Of a stretch of 64,000 nucleotides of DNA, positions 42,796-52,586 are shown one piece after another. How positions within the stretch are numbered: position 1 is the stretch's first letter; each line of letters opens with the position of its first letter. The notes under the pieces were generated by a model, which saw nothing but the letters and a program-made list of their open reading frames with translations, was not told the origin of the DNA and searched no databases. This DNA comes from Streptomyces sp. CG1 (GTDB lineage: Bacteria > Actinomycetota > Actinomycetes > Streptomycetales > Streptomycetaceae): contig NZ_CP163518.1 of assembly GCF_041080625.1 (NCBI RefSeq), positions 4,278,001-4,342,000 of the forward strand. The letters run 5' to 3'. The translations under genes were made by a program, and so were the position numbers.

Positions 42796-43692
42796 ATGTC
42801 ACCCCGGCTCGACGCATCGCATACCCAGGTCGCGACGTCGACACCCCCACCGGAACCGCTGGATCATGCCATCGAACCCCTCGACCCCTTCGAGGGACTC
42901 CCGGAGATCCCCCCGTACGACGAGATCGGCCCCGTCGATGCGCGGGCCTTGTCCAAGACTCTCTTCGAGCGCCTCGAGTCGCTGGAGGAGGGGACGCACG
43001 AGTATTCGTACGTCCGCAACACCCTCGTCGAGCTGAACCTCGCGCTCGTGAAGTTCGCCGCCTCCCGCTTTCGCTCCCGCAGCGAGCCGATGGAGGACAT
43101 CATCCAGGTCGGCACCATCGGCCTGATCAAGGCGATCGACCGCTTCGAGCTCTCCCGCGGCGTCGAGTTCCCGACCTTCGCGATGCCGACGATCATCGGT
43201 GAGATCAAGCGGTTCTTCCGTGACACCTCGTGGTCCGTGCGCGTGCCGCGCCGGCTGCAGGAGCTGCGCCTGGACCTGGCCAAGGCCGGGGACGAGCTGG
43301 CCCAGCGGCTGGACCGCGCCCCGACCGTCCCGGAGCTGGCCGAGAAGCTCGGCATCTCCAACGACGAGGTCGTCGAGGGCATGGCCGCGTCGAACGCCTA
43401 CACCGCCTCCTCGCTGGACGCCCAGCCCGAGGAGGACGAGACGGAGGGCGCGCTCGCGGACCGCATCGGGTACGAGGACCACGGGCTGGAGGGCATCGAG
43501 TATATCGAGTCGCTCAAGCCGCTGATCGCCGAACTCCCGTCCCGGGACCGGAAGATCCTCTCCCTGCGCTTCGTGGCGAACATGACCCAGTCGGAGATCG
43601 GCGAGGAACTCGGCATCTCCCAGATGCATGTGTCCCGGCTGCTCTCACGCACGCTGGTACGGCTGCGCAAGGCGCTGACCGTCGAGGAATGA
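42796..43692 (+). CDS. sigI: SigB-family sigma factor
   Basis: Group 3 sigma factor of 298 residues in the SigB/SigF stress family. Region 2 has LVKFAASRFRSRSEPMEDIIQVGTIGLIKAIDRFELSRGVEFPTFAMPTIIGEIKRFFRD, region 3 SWSVRVPRRLQELRLDLAKAGDELAQRLDRAPTVPELAEKLGI, and region 4 SRDRKILSLRFVANMTQSEIGEELGISQMHVSRLLSRTLVRLRKAL. The ATG at 42796 has GGAGGA. The order HATPase, STAS and sigma with matching neighbours (whiB, purE/purK earlier in the same region) agrees with the S. coelicolor sigI locus as I remember it, so the symbol is tentative. Confidence 0.88.
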   Translation: MSPRLDASHTQVATSTPPPEPLDHAIEPLDPFEGLPEIPPYDEIGPVDARALSKTLFERLESLEEGTHEYSYVRNTLVELNLALVKFAASRFRSRSEPMEDIIQVGTIGLIKAIDRFELSRGVEFPTFAMPTIIGEIKRFFRDTSWSVRVPRRLQELRLDLAKAGDELAQRLDRAPTVPELAEKLGISNDEVVEGMAASNAYTASSLDAQPEEDETEGALADRIGYEDHGLEGIEYIESLKPLIAELPSRDRKILSLRFVANMTQSEIGEELGISQMHVSRLLSRTLVRLRKALTVEE

Positions 43693-43724
43693 CCTCAGCG
43701 CTCCCGCCGCGGTGACACCTCCGG

Positions 43725-43751
43725 GCGGCCCGGCCACCGGTGCCGGGCCGC
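43725..43751. terminator. Terminator after sigI
   Basis: GCGGCCCGGC and GCCGGGCCGC arms around a 7-nt loop, 32 bp beyond the sigma stop. Confidence 0.7.
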
Positions 43752-43941
43752 TCCGGTGCCGCCCGTCGTCCCGCCTCCCTGCCGGCCGTCGCCCCGTGTG
43801 CCCAACCGTTATGTGGTTACTCACGGTAACCTCTTTTCCGGCCCGGCCCCCTGCACCACTATGGCCCCCCGTACTGGCTGGTATGTCAGACGACCGGGGC
43901 CGCAACGGCGCGGCCCGGCCGGGGCGCGAGGAGGCGGAACC

Positions 43942-45555
43942 ATGGCTCAGGGGGACGGGGCCGGGACGGGCGGGTTCGAGACCGGCGACGCGGAGGCAGG
44001 CGGGGCCGAGGCGGGCGGATCGTACGAGGACCTGCCGGACGCCCGGCTGATCGACCTGCTGCGCTCCCCCACGCCGACGGCGTACCCCGCCCTGCAGGAG
44101 CTGCGGCGCCGGCACCACCCGGCGGTCCTGGCCTACGCCCGGCTGTGCGCGGCGAGCGAGTCCGCCGCCCGCCGGCTGGCGGCCGAGGTCGTGACCACGG
44201 CGGCCCGCGAGTCGGCCCGGGGCGTCGACCCGGCCGTCCCGCTGCGCCACCGGCTCCTGCTGCTGACCGCCAGGCTGGCGGCGACCTGGGCGCGCGACGA
44301 GCGCGCCGCCGGCCTGGACCCCGCACTGCTGCTCGTCCTGAACACATCCGGCCTGCCCGACGGCCCCACCCCGCCGCTCCTCACCGCGTTCCGCTCACTG
44401 CCGTCCCGCACCCAGGGCCTGATCTGGTACGGCGTACTGGAGGAGGAACCGCAGGACCGGACCGCCGCCCTCCTCGGCCTCAGCCGCACGGACGTGGCGT
44501 ACGGCACCCCGCAGGCCCTCAAGGCCCTGGCCCAGGCCTCCCTCCGCGAGCTCCCGCACAGCCTTGAGGGCGTGGGCGGACCCCCAGCCTCCTCCGACGA
44601 CCCGCCCTGCGCCGGGTTCCGCAGACTGATCGAGGAGGCGGTGCGACCGGACGGCCCGCGCCGCAGCGCCGACCTGGACGCCCACATGGCCCGCTGTCCG
44701 CACTGCACGGCCGCGTTCGACGAACTGCGGGCCCTGCGGGACGCGCCCCGGCAGACGCTGGCGGAGGGCCTGCTGCCGTGGAGCGGAACGGCGTACATCC
44801 ACGCCGACGAGTTCCCTGAGCCGGTCCCCGTTCCCACGGCCGCGGGCATGACCTGGCCGCCCCGCCGCCGCATCCTGCTGGCCTCGGCGGCCCTGGGCGT
44901 GGCCCTCACCCCGCTCCTGGTGTTCCTGCTCACCCCGGCACACACCGACGACCAGCAGCCGGCGGCCGCGACCCCGACACCCCCACCGGTGACGGTGACG
45001 GCAACAGTCTCGGTCACCCCGTCCCCATCGCCCTCCCCCACACCCTCCCCATCGAACTCCCCTTCTCCGAAGCCGAGTTCACCCCACCCGACGGCCACGC
45101 CCCCTCCCTCACCACACCCCACGCCCGACCCGACGCCGTCGTTCGTCCCCCCGGGCACCTCCTTCTCCCAGCTGGTGAACCTGGCGACGGGCCGCTGCCT
45201 GGACATCCGCGACGGCGACCTGTCGGAGGGCAACGACGTCATCACGGCCCCGTGTTCCTCCGCCCAGACCCAGCGCTGGCGGGTCGACACCTACCTCGGC
45301 GTGCTGCGCTCGGCAGCCGACGACCGCTTCTGCCTGGACAGCCGGGGCTCGGTCGACCGGGGCGTCGGCATCTGGGAGTGCGACTCGGTCTACGGCGACA
45401 ACGGCGACAACCTGCGCTTCACCGTCGGCCCCGACGGCACGATCCGCCCGGACATCGCGATCGATACGGCGGTGGCTCCGGACGGCCGGCACGGGGTGGC
45501 CCTGAATCCACTGGACGGCGAGCCGGACCAGAGGTGGCGCGCGGGGGCACGGTGA
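43942..45555 (+). CDS. Sigma-like/zinc-finger/TM/RICIN fusion protein
   Basis: Unusual 537-residue protein. The N-terminus (about 30-200) resembles a degenerate ECF sigma factor: region-2-like LQELRRRHHPAVLAYARLCAASESAARRLAAEV and region-4-like FRSLPSRTQGLIWYGVLEEEPQDRTAALLGLSRTDVAYGTPQALKAL. A HxxxCxxC zinc finger of anti-sigma (zf-HC2) type follows (H248, C252, C255 in DLDAHMARCPHCTAAFDEL). A membrane helix lies at 311-331, a Pro/Thr/Ser stalk of about 70 residues follows and a RICIN lectin domain (about 410-537) ends the chain (ATGRCLDIRDGD, GIWECDSVYG). Residues 204-215 (LPHSLEGVGGPP) are encoded by a palindromic element. ATG 43942 follows GAGGAGG. Confidence 0.8.
   Translation: MAQGDGAGTGGFETGDAEAGGAEAGGSYEDLPDARLIDLLRSPTPTAYPALQELRRRHHPAVLAYARLCAASESAARRLAAEVVTTAARESARGVDPAVPLRHRLLLLTARLAATWARDERAAGLDPALLLVLNTSGLPDGPTPPLLTAFRSLPSRTQGLIWYGVLEEEPQDRTAALLGLSRTDVAYGTPQALKALAQASLRELPHSLEGVGGPPASSDDPPCAGFRRLIEEAVRPDGPRRSADLDAHMARCPHCTAAFDELRALRDAPRQTLAEGLLPWSGTAYIHADEFPEPVPVPTAAGMTWPPRRRILLASAALGVALTPLLVFLLTPAHTDDQQPAAATPTPPPVTVTATVSVTPSPSPSPTPSPSNSPSPKPSSPHPTATPPPSPHPTPDPTPSFVPPGTSFSQLVNLATGRCLDIRDGDLSEGNDVITAPCSSAQTQRWRVDTYLGVLRSAADDRFCLDSRGSVDRGVGIWECDSVYGDNGDNLRFTVGPDGTIRPDIAIDTAVAPDGRHGVALNPLDGEPDQRWRAGAR
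44551..44586 (+). repeat. Palindromic element inside sigma/RICIN gene
   Basis: Starts CTCCCGCACAGCCTTGAGGG, ends CGTGGGCGGACCCCCA. Translates as LPHSLEGVGGPP. In frame between the region-4-like part and the zinc finger. Confidence 0.8.
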
Positions 45556-45776
45556 CCGCCGCCTCGGGCCCGCCTGCTGACGACTACGCTGTGCGAGCCC
45601 GGTGACCTGCTGCTGGGCGACCACCGCCGCACCCGGTGACCCCGGTGCACCCGGTGCACCCGGTGGACCCCGCGCTGCCCGCACACCGTGACGTCCTGGT
45701 GATCGCGTACACGGCGCACTGAGTGCCGACCGCCGCCGACGCCGGTCCCCTTCGCAGCACCGTAGAGGAGCGCCCC
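45556..45776. other. Gap with 9-bp tandem repeat before EamA gene
   Basis: Four 9-bp units CCCGGTGAC, CCCGGTGCA, CCCGGTGCA, CCCGGTGGA follow each other at 45632-45667. A 39-codon frame crossing them (45606-45723) ends HRDVLVIAYTAH; it may be a decayed gene tail, but I cannot name it. EamA ribosome site GAGGAG is at 45766. Confidence 0.45.
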
Positions 45777-46751
45777 ATGACCGTCACCGCGGCCCGCAGC
45801 AGCCGGCTGACCGATCTTCCCGTCCTGCTGGTCGCGGTGGTGTGGGGCTCCAGCTATCTGGCCGCCAAGGGGATCACCACGGAACGCACCGTGCCGGCCG
45901 TGCTGGTACTGCGGTTCGGCGTGGCGCTGCCGGTGCTGGTCGCCGTGGGCCGGCGGCGGCTGCGCGCCCTGAGTGCCGTGCAGTTGCGCGGGGCCGGGCT
46001 GCTGGGGCTGATCCTCGCCGGCATCTTCCTGCTGGAGACGTACGGCGTGGTGCACACCTCGGCGACCAACGCCGGGCTGATCATCAGCCTCACCATGGTG
46101 TTCACCCCGCTGGCCGAGAGCCGAGTGCGCGGCACCCGGCTGCCGGGCGCCTTCATGGCGGCCGCCGGGCTGTCGGTGCTCGGCGTGGCACTGCTGACCC
46201 AGGGCGCCGGTTTCAGCGCCCCGACCGGCGGCGACCTGCTGATGCTGGGGGCCGCCGTCGCCCGTACCGTGCATGTCCTCGCCATGTCCCGCATGGAGTC
46301 GGTGCGCGGAGCGGACGCGCTGTCGCTGACCACCGTCCAACTGGGCGGGGCGGTCGTCGTGTTCGCCGCGCTGGTGGCGCTGCCGGGCACGGGTCCCTCG
46401 CCCTGGGCGGCCGCGGCCGGCTTCGGTGCCGGGGACTGGCTGGGGCTGCTCTATCTGTCCGCGTTCTGCACCCTGTTCGCGTTCTTCGTGCAGATGTGGG
46501 CGGTGCGCCGTACCTCCCCGTCCAGGGTGAGCCTGCTGCTCGGCACGGAGCCGGTGTGGGCCGCGGCGGTCGGCATCGCCGTCGGCGGGGACCGGCCCGG
46601 CTGGCTGGGCCTGCTCGGCGCGCTCCTGGTGCTCGCCGGCACGGCGTGGGGGCGGTCGGTGGCGGACCGGGAGCGGGAGCCGGGAAGGACCACGGAGGCG
46701 GCGACCGCAGGGACGGGAGCCGAGGCCACGGGGGCCGGGGCCGCGGTGTGA
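45777..46751 (+). CDS. EamA/DMT superfamily permease
   Basis: Ten-helix drug/metabolite transporter of 324 residues made of two EamA halves: DLPVLLVAVVWGSSYLAAKGITTERTVPAVLVLRFGVALPVLVAVGRRR begins the first; GGDLLMLGAAVARTVHVLAMSRMESVRGADALSLTTVQLGGAVVVFAALVALPG begins the second. The final helices (VSLLLGTEPVWAAAVGIAVGGDRPGWLGLLGALLVLAGTAWG) show the usual EPVWAA motif. Substrate is unknown (amino acids or metabolites). A Glu/Ala/Gly-rich cytoplasmic tail follows. ATG at 45777. The gene converges on hutI. Confidence 0.9.
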   Translation: MTVTAARSSRLTDLPVLLVAVVWGSSYLAAKGITTERTVPAVLVLRFGVALPVLVAVGRRRLRALSAVQLRGAGLLGLILAGIFLLETYGVVHTSATNAGLIISLTMVFTPLAESRVRGTRLPGAFMAAAGLSVLGVALLTQGAGFSAPTGGDLLMLGAAVARTVHVLAMSRMESVRGADALSLTTVQLGGAVVVFAALVALPGTGPSPWAAAAGFGAGDWLGLLYLSAFCTLFAFFVQMWAVRRTSPSRVSLLLGTEPVWAAAVGIAVGGDRPGWLGLLGALLVLAGTAWGRSVADREREPGRTTEAATAGTGAEATGAGAAV

Positions 46752-46790
46752 GATCAGGCCCGCGGTGCGGGGAGGCGGTCCGGCTCCCGC

Positions 46791-48002
46791 TCAGACGACC
46801 CGTACGCCGCTGCGCCACACTCCGCTGACCAGCGGTACCCCCGGCCGGTACGCCAGGTGGACGTGGCTCGGGGCGTCCAGGAGGGTCAGGTCGGCTCGGG
46901 CGCCGGGGGCGAGGTGGCCGATGTCGGTGCGGCGGAGGGCCGCTGCGCCGCCTGCCGTGGCCGACCAGACCGCCTCGTCCGGGGTCATCCGCATGTCGCG
47001 GACGGCCAGGGCGATGCAGAAGGGGACGGAGGAGGTGAAGGACGAGCCGGGGTTGCAGTCCGTGGAGAGGGCGACCGTGACGCCTGCGTCGAGGAGACGG
47101 CGGGCGTTCGGCCACTCGGCTCGGGTGGAGAACTCGGCGCCGGGGAGCAGCGTCGCCACCGTGCGGCTGTTGGCCAGGGCGTCCACGTCGTCGTCCGTGA
47201 GGTGGGTGCAGTGGTCGGCGCTGGCCGCGTTCAGTTCGACGGCCAGCTGGACGCCGGGGCCGTAGGAGAGCTGGTTGGCGTGGATGCGGGGGTGCAGGCC
47301 CTTCGCCCTGCCCGCCGTGAGGATCGCGCGGGCCTGGTCGCCGTCGAAGGCGCCCTTCTCGCAGAACACGTCGATCCAGCGGGCGTGCGGGGCGCAGGCG
47401 TCCAGCATCTCGCCGGTGACCAGGGCGACATAGGCGGCCGGGTCGTCGGCGTAGTCGGGGGAGACGATGTGTGCGCCGAGGTACGTCACCTCGTCGGTGT
47501 GCCGCGCCGCGATGCGCAGGGCGCGGGACTCGTCCTCGACGGTCAGGCCGTAGCCCGACTTCGTCTCGAAGGTGGTGGTGCCCTGGCGGAGGGCCTCCGC
47601 CAGGTAGTGGGTCAGGTTCGCCTCCAGTTCCGCGTCGGTCGCGGCCCGGGTGGCGGCGACCGTGGTGCGGATGCCGCCCGCCGTGTAGGAGCGGCCGGAC
47701 ATGCGGGCGTTGAACTCCTGCGTGCGGTCGCCGGCGAAGACCAGGTGCGAGTGCGAGTCCACGAACCCCGGCAGCACCGCCCGGCCGCCCGCGTCGACCC
47801 GGTTGTCAGTGGCGGGTGCTTTGCTGGATTCACCGGTCCACACGACACGGTCGCCGTCGATGACGACGGCCGCGTCCTGGATCAGGCCCAGGGGGGAGCC
47901 TCCCCCAGTCTCGAATGTGCTCGACCGGGGGGACCCCCATCCGAAGGAGGGGTCGTTGGTGACCAGCGTGGCGATGTTGGTGATGACGGTGCTGCTGCTC
48001 AT
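46791..48002 (-). CDS. hutI: HutI, imidazolonepropionase
   Basis: Metal-dependent amidohydrolase of 403 residues, opening the imidazolonepropionate ring to formimidoylglutamate. [28 protein letters not shown] carries HxH (about 85-87), [22 protein letters not shown] the substrate loop, PRIHANQL and SADHCTHL further histidines, [17 protein letters not shown] the aspartate. Near the N-terminus residues about 20-38 ([18 protein letters not shown]) are encoded by a palindromic element and are not seen in other HutI that I remember. ATG at 48002 starts [17 protein letters not shown]. Last gene of the hut operon. Confidence 0.95.
   Translation of the reverse strand: MSSSTVITNIATLVTNDPSFGWGSPRSSTFETGGGSPLGLIQDAAVVIDGDRVVWTGESSKAPATDNRVDAGGRAVLPGFVDSHSHLVFAGDRTQEFNARMSGRSYTAGGIRTTVAATRAATDAELEANLTHYLAEALRQGTTTFETKSGYGLTVEDESRALRIAARHTDEVTYLGAHIVSPDYADDPAAYVALVTGEMLDACAPHARWIDVFCEKGAFDGDQARAILTAGRAKGLHPRIHANQLSYGPGVQLAVELNAASADHCTHLTDDDVDALANSRTVATLLPGAEFSTRAEWPNARRLLDAGVTVALSTDCNPGSSFTSSVPFCIALAVRDMRMTPDEAVWSATAGGAAALRRTDIGHLAPGARADLTLLDAPSHVHLAYRPGVPLVSGVWRSGVRVV
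47900..47940 (+). repeat. Palindromic element inside hutI
   Basis: CTCCCCCAGTCTCGAATGTG to CGACCGGGGGGACCCCCAT on the plus strand; the gene is on the minus strand. It gives [17 protein letters not shown] in the reading frame. Confidence 0.85.
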
Positions 48003-48031
48003 GGTCCCGTCCTTGTGGGGGGCGATGGGGT

Positions 48032-49393
48032 TCAGCCGCGGAGGGCTTCGACGGCGGCCGACAGCGCCTGCGGCACGTCCGGTACGAGGGTGTGCACCCC
48101 GTCGCGTACGACCTGCCGGCCGCCCACGACCGTGTGTCGTACGTCCGCCGCGGTCGCCGCGAATACGGCCGTCTCGGCGCCCAGCCTGGGCAGCGGCCCC
48201 GCTGTCCTGACCGAGTCGAGAGCGATCGTCGTGAAGTCGGCGAGGGCGCCCGCCTCCAGGGTGCCGGCCTCGTCCCAGCCGAGGGCGGCGTGGCCGTCGG
48301 CGGTGGCGGCCCGCAGCAGGGCGGCGGCCGTCCAGTGGCCCCGGGTGCGGGTGCGCAGCCGCTCGTTCAGCTCCATTGCGCGCGCCTCCTCGAGCAGGTC
48401 GATGACGGCGTGGCTGTCGGAGCCGAGGGAGAGCGGGGAGCCGGCCCGCTGGAGGGCGACGGCCGGGCCGATGCCGTCGGCCAGGTCCCGCTCGGTGGTC
48501 GGGCACATACAGGTGCCGGTGCCGGAACCGCCGAGCAGGGCGACGTCCTGGTCCGTGAGGTGGGTGTTGTGCACACCGGTGGTGCGCGGCCCGAGGACGC
48601 CGTGGTCGGCGAGCAGCCGGGTGGGCGTACGGCCGTGGGCGGTGAGGCAGGCGTCGTTCTCGGCGGTCTGCTCCGACAGGTGCACATGCAGCGGGGCCCG
48701 CCGCTGCTCCGCCCAGCCGGCCACGGTCGCCAACTGGTCCGCCGGCACGGCCCGTACGGAGTGAATCGCCGCCCCGATCCGCGCGTGATCCCGCTCCTTG
48801 AGAACTGCACAGCGTTCGGCCCAGGCCTCCGCGCTGCCGTCGGAGAACCGCAGCTGGTGGATGTTGGGGGCCTCGCCGAAGCCGGACGACAGGTAACAGG
48901 TGTCGAGGAGGGTGATCCGGACACCGGCTTCGGCGGCGGCCGCGATCAGCGCCTCGCCCATCGCGTTCGGGTCGGCGTAGCGGGTGCCGCCGTGCGCGTG
49001 GTGCACGTAGTGGAACTCGCCGACACAGGTGATGCCGGCCAGGGCCATCTCTGCGTACACCGCACGGGCCAGGGCGTGGTAGGTCTCCGGGGTCAGATGG
49101 TCGGCGACGGAGTACATCACCTCGCGCCAGGTCCAGAAGGTGCCGCTGCCGACCTGGACGGTGCCGCGCAGCGCGCGGTGGAAGGCATGGCTGTGGGCGT
49201 TGGCGAGCCCCGGCAGCGTGAGGCCGCGCAGCACCTCGGCGCCGGGCGGCGGGGTGGGGACACCGGTGCGGACGGCGCTGATCCGCCCGCTTGACCCCGC
49301 GGCGGAGCCGCTGATGGACACAGTGAGGGCCACGCCCGGCTCGACGTTGGTGCCGAGCCAGGCGTGTTCCAACCAGTAGGTCCGCGTGGTCAC
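48032..49393 (-). CDS. hutF: HutF, formimidoylglutamate deiminase
   Basis: Amidohydrolase of 453 residues converting formimidoyl-L-glutamate to formyl-L-glutamate with ammonia release. [21 protein letters not shown] carries Hx[18 protein letters not shown] the following histidine pair, [51 protein letters not shown] two more, and [21 protein letters not shown] the aspartate. Start GTG 49393 overlaps the upstream stop by 4 bp. The HutF route (five-step) of histidine breakdown uses formylglutamate, which then needs a deformylase, see the next gene. Confidence 0.93.
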   Translation of the reverse strand: MTTRTYWLEHAWLGTNVEPGVALTVSISGSAAGSSGRISAVRTGVPTPPPGAEVLRGLTLPGLANAHSHAFHRALRGTVQVGSGTFWTWREVMYSVADHLTPETYHALARAVYAEMALAGITCVGEFHYVHHAHGGTRYADPNAMGEALIAAAAEAGVRITLLDTCYLSSGFGEAPNIHQLRFSDGSAEAWAERCAVLKERDHARIGAAIHSVRAVPADQLATVAGWAEQRRAPLHVHLSEQTAENDACLTAHGRTPTRLLADHGVLGPRTTGVHNTHLTDQDVALLGGSGTGTCMCPTTERDLADGIGPAVALQRAGSPLSLGSDSHAVIDLLEEARAMELNERLRTRTRGHWTAAALLRAATADGHAALGWDEAGTLEAGALADFTTIALDSVRTAGPLPRLGAETAVFAATAADVRHTVVGGRQVVRDGVHTLVPDVPQALSAAVEALRG

Positions 49394-50787
49394 CTGCAGG
49401 CCAGCCCTTCCAGTACGTCGGCGAGCGCGCGCACCCCGGCCACGCAGTCGTCCTCGGCGGCGAACTCGGCCGGGGAGTGCGAGACACCGGTGGGGTTGCG
49501 CACGAACAGCATGGCGGTCGGAATGCTGCTCGAGAGGATTCCGGCGTCGTGTCCGGCCCCGGTCCCGAGGACGGGCACCGTCAGGCCGGTGTCCTTGCCG
49601 AGGATGCGGCCGAGTTCGTCGCGCAGGGCGTGGTCGAACTCGACGACCGGGGTGAAGGACTCCCGGACGACGTCCAGGTCGATGCCGTGGGCGTCGGCGT
49701 ACTCCCGGGCCGCCTTCTCGATGCCGCCGACCACCGTGTCCAGGGTGTCCTGGTCGGCGGCGCGGGAGTCGAGCCAGCCGCGCACGAGGGAGGGGATCGC
49801 GTTGACCCCGTTGGGCTCCACGGCGATCTTGCCGAAGGTGGCCACGGCGCCCGCGAGCTGGGCCTCGCGGCGGGCGGCGAGCACGGTCTCGGCATACGAC
49901 AGCATCGGGTCGCGCCGGTCGACCAGCCGGGTGGTGCCGGCGTGGTTGGCCTCGCCCCGGAAGTCGAACCGCCAGCGTCCGTGCGGCCAGATGGCACTGG
50001 CGATGCCGACCCGGTCGCCGGACAGGTCCAGCGCACGGCCCTGTTCGACATGCAGCTCGACGAAGGCACCGATCCGGGCCAGCCGCTCCGGGTCGGCCCC
50101 GATGCCCTCGGGGTCGTACCCGGCGGCCTCCATGGCCTGCGGGAGCGTGACCCCGCCCGCGTCGGTGAGCCGATGCGCCTGCTCGACGGTCAGCTGCCCG
50201 GCGGTGAGCCGCGATCCGACACAGGCGAGCCCGAACCGAGCGCCTTCCTCATCACCGAAGTTGACGATGGCCAGCGGCCTGCTGAACCGCACGTCCCTGC
50301 CGCGCAGCTCATCGAGGGCGGCGAAGGACGACACGACCCCGAGGGGCCCGTCGAAGGCACCCCCGTCCGGCACCGAGTCGAGATGCGACCCGGTGACCAC
50401 GGCATCCTCGGCGGCGGGGTCCCCCAGCCAGGCCCACTGGTTCCCGTTCCGGTCGACCTCGTACGCCAGCCCCCGGTCTTCGGCCTGCTGCCTGAACCAG
50501 GCCCGGCATTCGGCATCGGCCCCGGTCCAGGCGAAACGCCGGTAACCACCGGAGTCGGGGTGCCGGCCGATGGGGAGCAGCTCGCGCCACATCTCCTGGA
50601 ACGAGGCACCGGGTACAGGCTGTGCAGATACAGGCTGTGGGCAGTCGTTCCGCAGGGCGACGGGAGTCCCCCTGGTCGAGCGAAGCCGAGACTGGGGGCG
50701 GGTGGGCACAGCCGAACCGGCAGCCGGCGACGAGGCCTCGGCCCCCACCGGGGAGTTGCCGCTGTGCCCGCCTGCATCCTGGGTCAC
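49390..50787 (-). CDS. M20-family amidohydrolase of hut operon (AllC-like)
   Basis: Zinc-dependent amidase of 465 residues of the allantoate amidohydrolase/beta-ureidopropionase class. [50 protein letters not shown] and [30 protein letters not shown] are the metal and substrate motifs. The expected HutG formylglutamate deformylase is absent from the operon, so this enzyme may replace it; alternatively it acts on ureides. The N-terminal 60 residues are low complexity and contain a palindromic element ([12 protein letters not shown]). GTG at 50787 overlaps hutU by 4 bp; ATG at 50592 would start at the family core. Confidence 0.82.
   Translation of the reverse strand: MTQDAGGHSGNSPVGAEASSPAAGSAVPTRPQSRLRSTRGTPVALRNDCPQPVSAQPVPGASFQEMWRELLPIGRHPDSGGYRRFAWTGADAECRAWFRQQAEDRGLAYEVDRNGNQWAWLGDPAAEDAVVTGSHLDSVPDGGAFDGPLGVVSSFAALDELRGRDVRFSRPLAIVNFGDEEGARFGLACVGSRLTAGQLTVEQAHRLTDAGGVTLPQAMEAAGYDPEGIGADPERLARIGAFVELHVEQGRALDLSGDRVGIASAIWPHGRWRFDFRGEANHAGTTRLVDRRDPMLSYAETVLAARREAQLAGAVATFGKIAVEPNGVNAIPSLVRGWLDSRAADQDTLDTVVGGIEKAAREYADAHGIDLDVVRESFTPVVEFDHALRDELGRILGKDTGLTVPVLGTGAGHDAGILSSSIPTAMLFVRNPTGVSHSPAEFAAEDDCVAGVRALADVLEGLACR
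50661..50700 (-). repeat. Palindromic element inside amidohydrolase gene
   Basis: On the minus strand CGCCCCCAGTCTCGGCTTCG leads to CTCGACCAGGGGGACTCCCG. Encodes [12 protein letters not shown] near the N-terminus. Confidence 0.75.
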
Positions 50788-52448
50788 GCCTCGCCACCTT
50801 CACGCATCGGCACCCGGACCCCGCGCTCCTGCGCAACCGACTCGGCGATGTCGTACCCGGCATCGACATGCCGGATGACGCCCATACCCGGGTCGTTGGT
50901 CAGCACGCGCCGGATCTTCTCGCCACCCAGCTTCGTGCCGTCGGCCACGGTCACCTGACCCGCGTGAATGGACCGCCCCATGCCCACGCCGCCACCGTGG
51001 TGGATGGACACCCAGGACGCACCGGAGGCCACGTTGACCATGGCGTTCAGCAGCGGCCAGTCGGCGATCGCGTCGGAGCCGTCGAGCATGGCCTCGGTCT
51101 CGCGGTACGGAGAGGCCACCGAGCCGCAGTCGAGGTGGTCACGGCCGATGGCCAGCGGAGCGGCGAGCTCCCCGCTCGCCACCATGTCGTTGAAGCGCTC
51201 GCCGGCCTTGTCGCGCTCGCCGTAGCCGAGCCAGCAGATCCGCGCGGGCAGGCCCTGGAAGTGGACGCGCTCGCGGGCCATCTTGATCCAGCGGGCCAGG
51301 GACTCGTTCTCCGGGAACAGCTCCAGGATCGCCTTGTCGGTCTTGGCGATGTCGGCGGGGTCACCGGACAGGGCCGCCCAGCGGAACGGGCCCTTGCCCT
51401 CGCAGAAGAGGGGACGGATGTACGCGGGGACGAAGCCGGGGAAGGCGAACGCCCGCCCGTATCCGGCGAGTTGGGCCTCGCCGCGGATCGAGTTGCCGTA
51501 GTCGAAGACCTCGGCGCCGGCATCCATGAAGCCGACCATGGCCTCGACGTGCTTCGCCATGGACTCACGCGCCCGCGTGGTGAAGCCGGCCGGGTCCTTG
51601 GCCGCGGCGTCGGCCATGTCCTCGAAGGCCACGCCCACCGGCAGATAGGACAGCGGGTCGTGGGCGGAGGTCTGGTCGGTGACGATGTCGATGGGGGCGT
51701 CCATCGCGAGCAGCTGCGGGACCAGGTCGGCCGCGTTGCCGAGGACACCGATCGACAGCGGTCGGCGGGCGTCACGCGCCTCCACCGCCAGCTGGAGCGC
51801 GTGGTCCAGCGAGTCGGCCTTCACATCGAGGTAGCGGTGCTCGATACGGCGCTCGATGGCGCGCGGGTCGCAGTCGATACAGATCGCGACGCCGTCGTTC
51901 ATGGTGACGGCGAGGGGCTGGGCGCCGCCCATGCCGCCGAGGCCGGCGGTGAGCGTGATGGTGCCGGCCAGGGTGCCGTTGAACTTCTTCGCGGCGACGG
52001 CGGCGAAGGTCTCGTAGGTGCCCTGGAGGATGCCCTGGGTGCCGATGTAGATCCAGGAGCCGGCGGTCATCTGGCCGTACATGGTCAGGCCGAGGGCCTC
52101 CAGGCGGCGGAACTCCTCCCAGTTGGCCCAGTCGCCGACCAGGTTGGAGTTGGCGATGAGGACGCGCGGGGCCCACTCGTGGGTCTGCATCACGCCGACC
52201 GGCCGGCCGGACTGGACCAGCATGGTCTCGTCCTGCTTCAGGGTCTTCAGCGTGCGCACCATCGCGTCGAAGGAGCGCCAGTCACGGGCCGCCTTGCCGG
52301 TGCCGCCGTAGACGACGAGCTTGTCGGGGTGCTCCGCGACCTCCGGGTCGAGGTTGTTCTGCAGCATGCGCAGGGCGGCCTCCTGCTGCCATCCCAGGGC
52401 GCTGAGCTCTGTGCCGCGCGGTGCTCGTACGGGGCGGGGTCCCGACAT
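50784..52448 (-). CDS. hutU: HutU, urocanate hydratase
   Basis: NAD-dependent urocanase of 554 residues, hydrating urocanate to imidazolonepropionate. Recognisable stretches: [75 protein letters not shown] (NAD-binding start), [31 protein letters not shown] [22 protein letters not shown] near the C-terminus and [23 protein letters not shown] at 52448 follows AGGAGGAGGCAGACG; the upstream extension is unsupported. It is the first gene of the hutU-amidase-hutF-hutI operon. Confidence 0.97.
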   Translation of the reverse strand: MSGPRPVRAPRGTELSALGWQQEAALRMLQNNLDPEVAEHPDKLVVYGGTGKAARDWRSFDAMVRTLKTLKQDETMLVQSGRPVGVMQTHEWAPRVLIANSNLVGDWANWEEFRRLEALGLTMYGQMTAGSWIYIGTQGILQGTYETFAAVAAKKFNGTLAGTITLTAGLGGMGGAQPLAVTMNDGVAICIDCDPRAIERRIEHRYLDVKADSLDHALQLAVEARDARRPLSIGVLGNAADLVPQLLAMDAPIDIVTDQTSAHDPLSYLPVGVAFEDMADAAAKDPAGFTTRARESMAKHVEAMVGFMDAGAEVFDYGNSIRGEAQLAGYGRAFAFPGFVPAYIRPLFCEGKGPFRWAALSGDPADIAKTDKAILELFPENESLARWIKMARERVHFQGLPARICWLGYGERDKAGERFNDMVASGELAAPLAIGRDHLDCGSVASPYRETEAMLDGSDAIADWPLLNAMVNVASGASWVSIHHGGGVGMGRSIHAGQVTVADGTKLGGEKIRRVLTNDPGMGVIRHVDAGYDIAESVAQERGVRVPMREGGEA

Positions 52449-52472
52449 CGTCTGCCTCCTCCTGTTACTGCG

Positions 52473-52501
52473 TCTATTCACATCCTGTCCGTCTGAATAG
52501 A
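52473..52501. promoter_or_regulatory. Inverted repeat before hutU
   Basis: TCTATTCA (52473-52480) and TGAATAGA (52494-52501) form 8-bp arms with 13 bp between. It lies 25 bp before the hutU start and 86 bp before the divergent decarboxylase. CTATTCACA occurs again at 59568 before the HutH-like gene. Candidate operator of the hut regulator. Confidence 0.6.
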
Positions 52502-52586
52502 ACTAGTCAATACATCGGAGCGACCCTGTTCGCGCGCCGTCGGTGTTTGGCTGGATGTACCGGAGGCGGACACGAGGGGAGAGGCT

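Noticed and set aside
50622..52496. 624-residue plus-strand frame opposite hutU
   Set aside because: Antisense frame across hutU and the amidase start; hutU motifs are clear.
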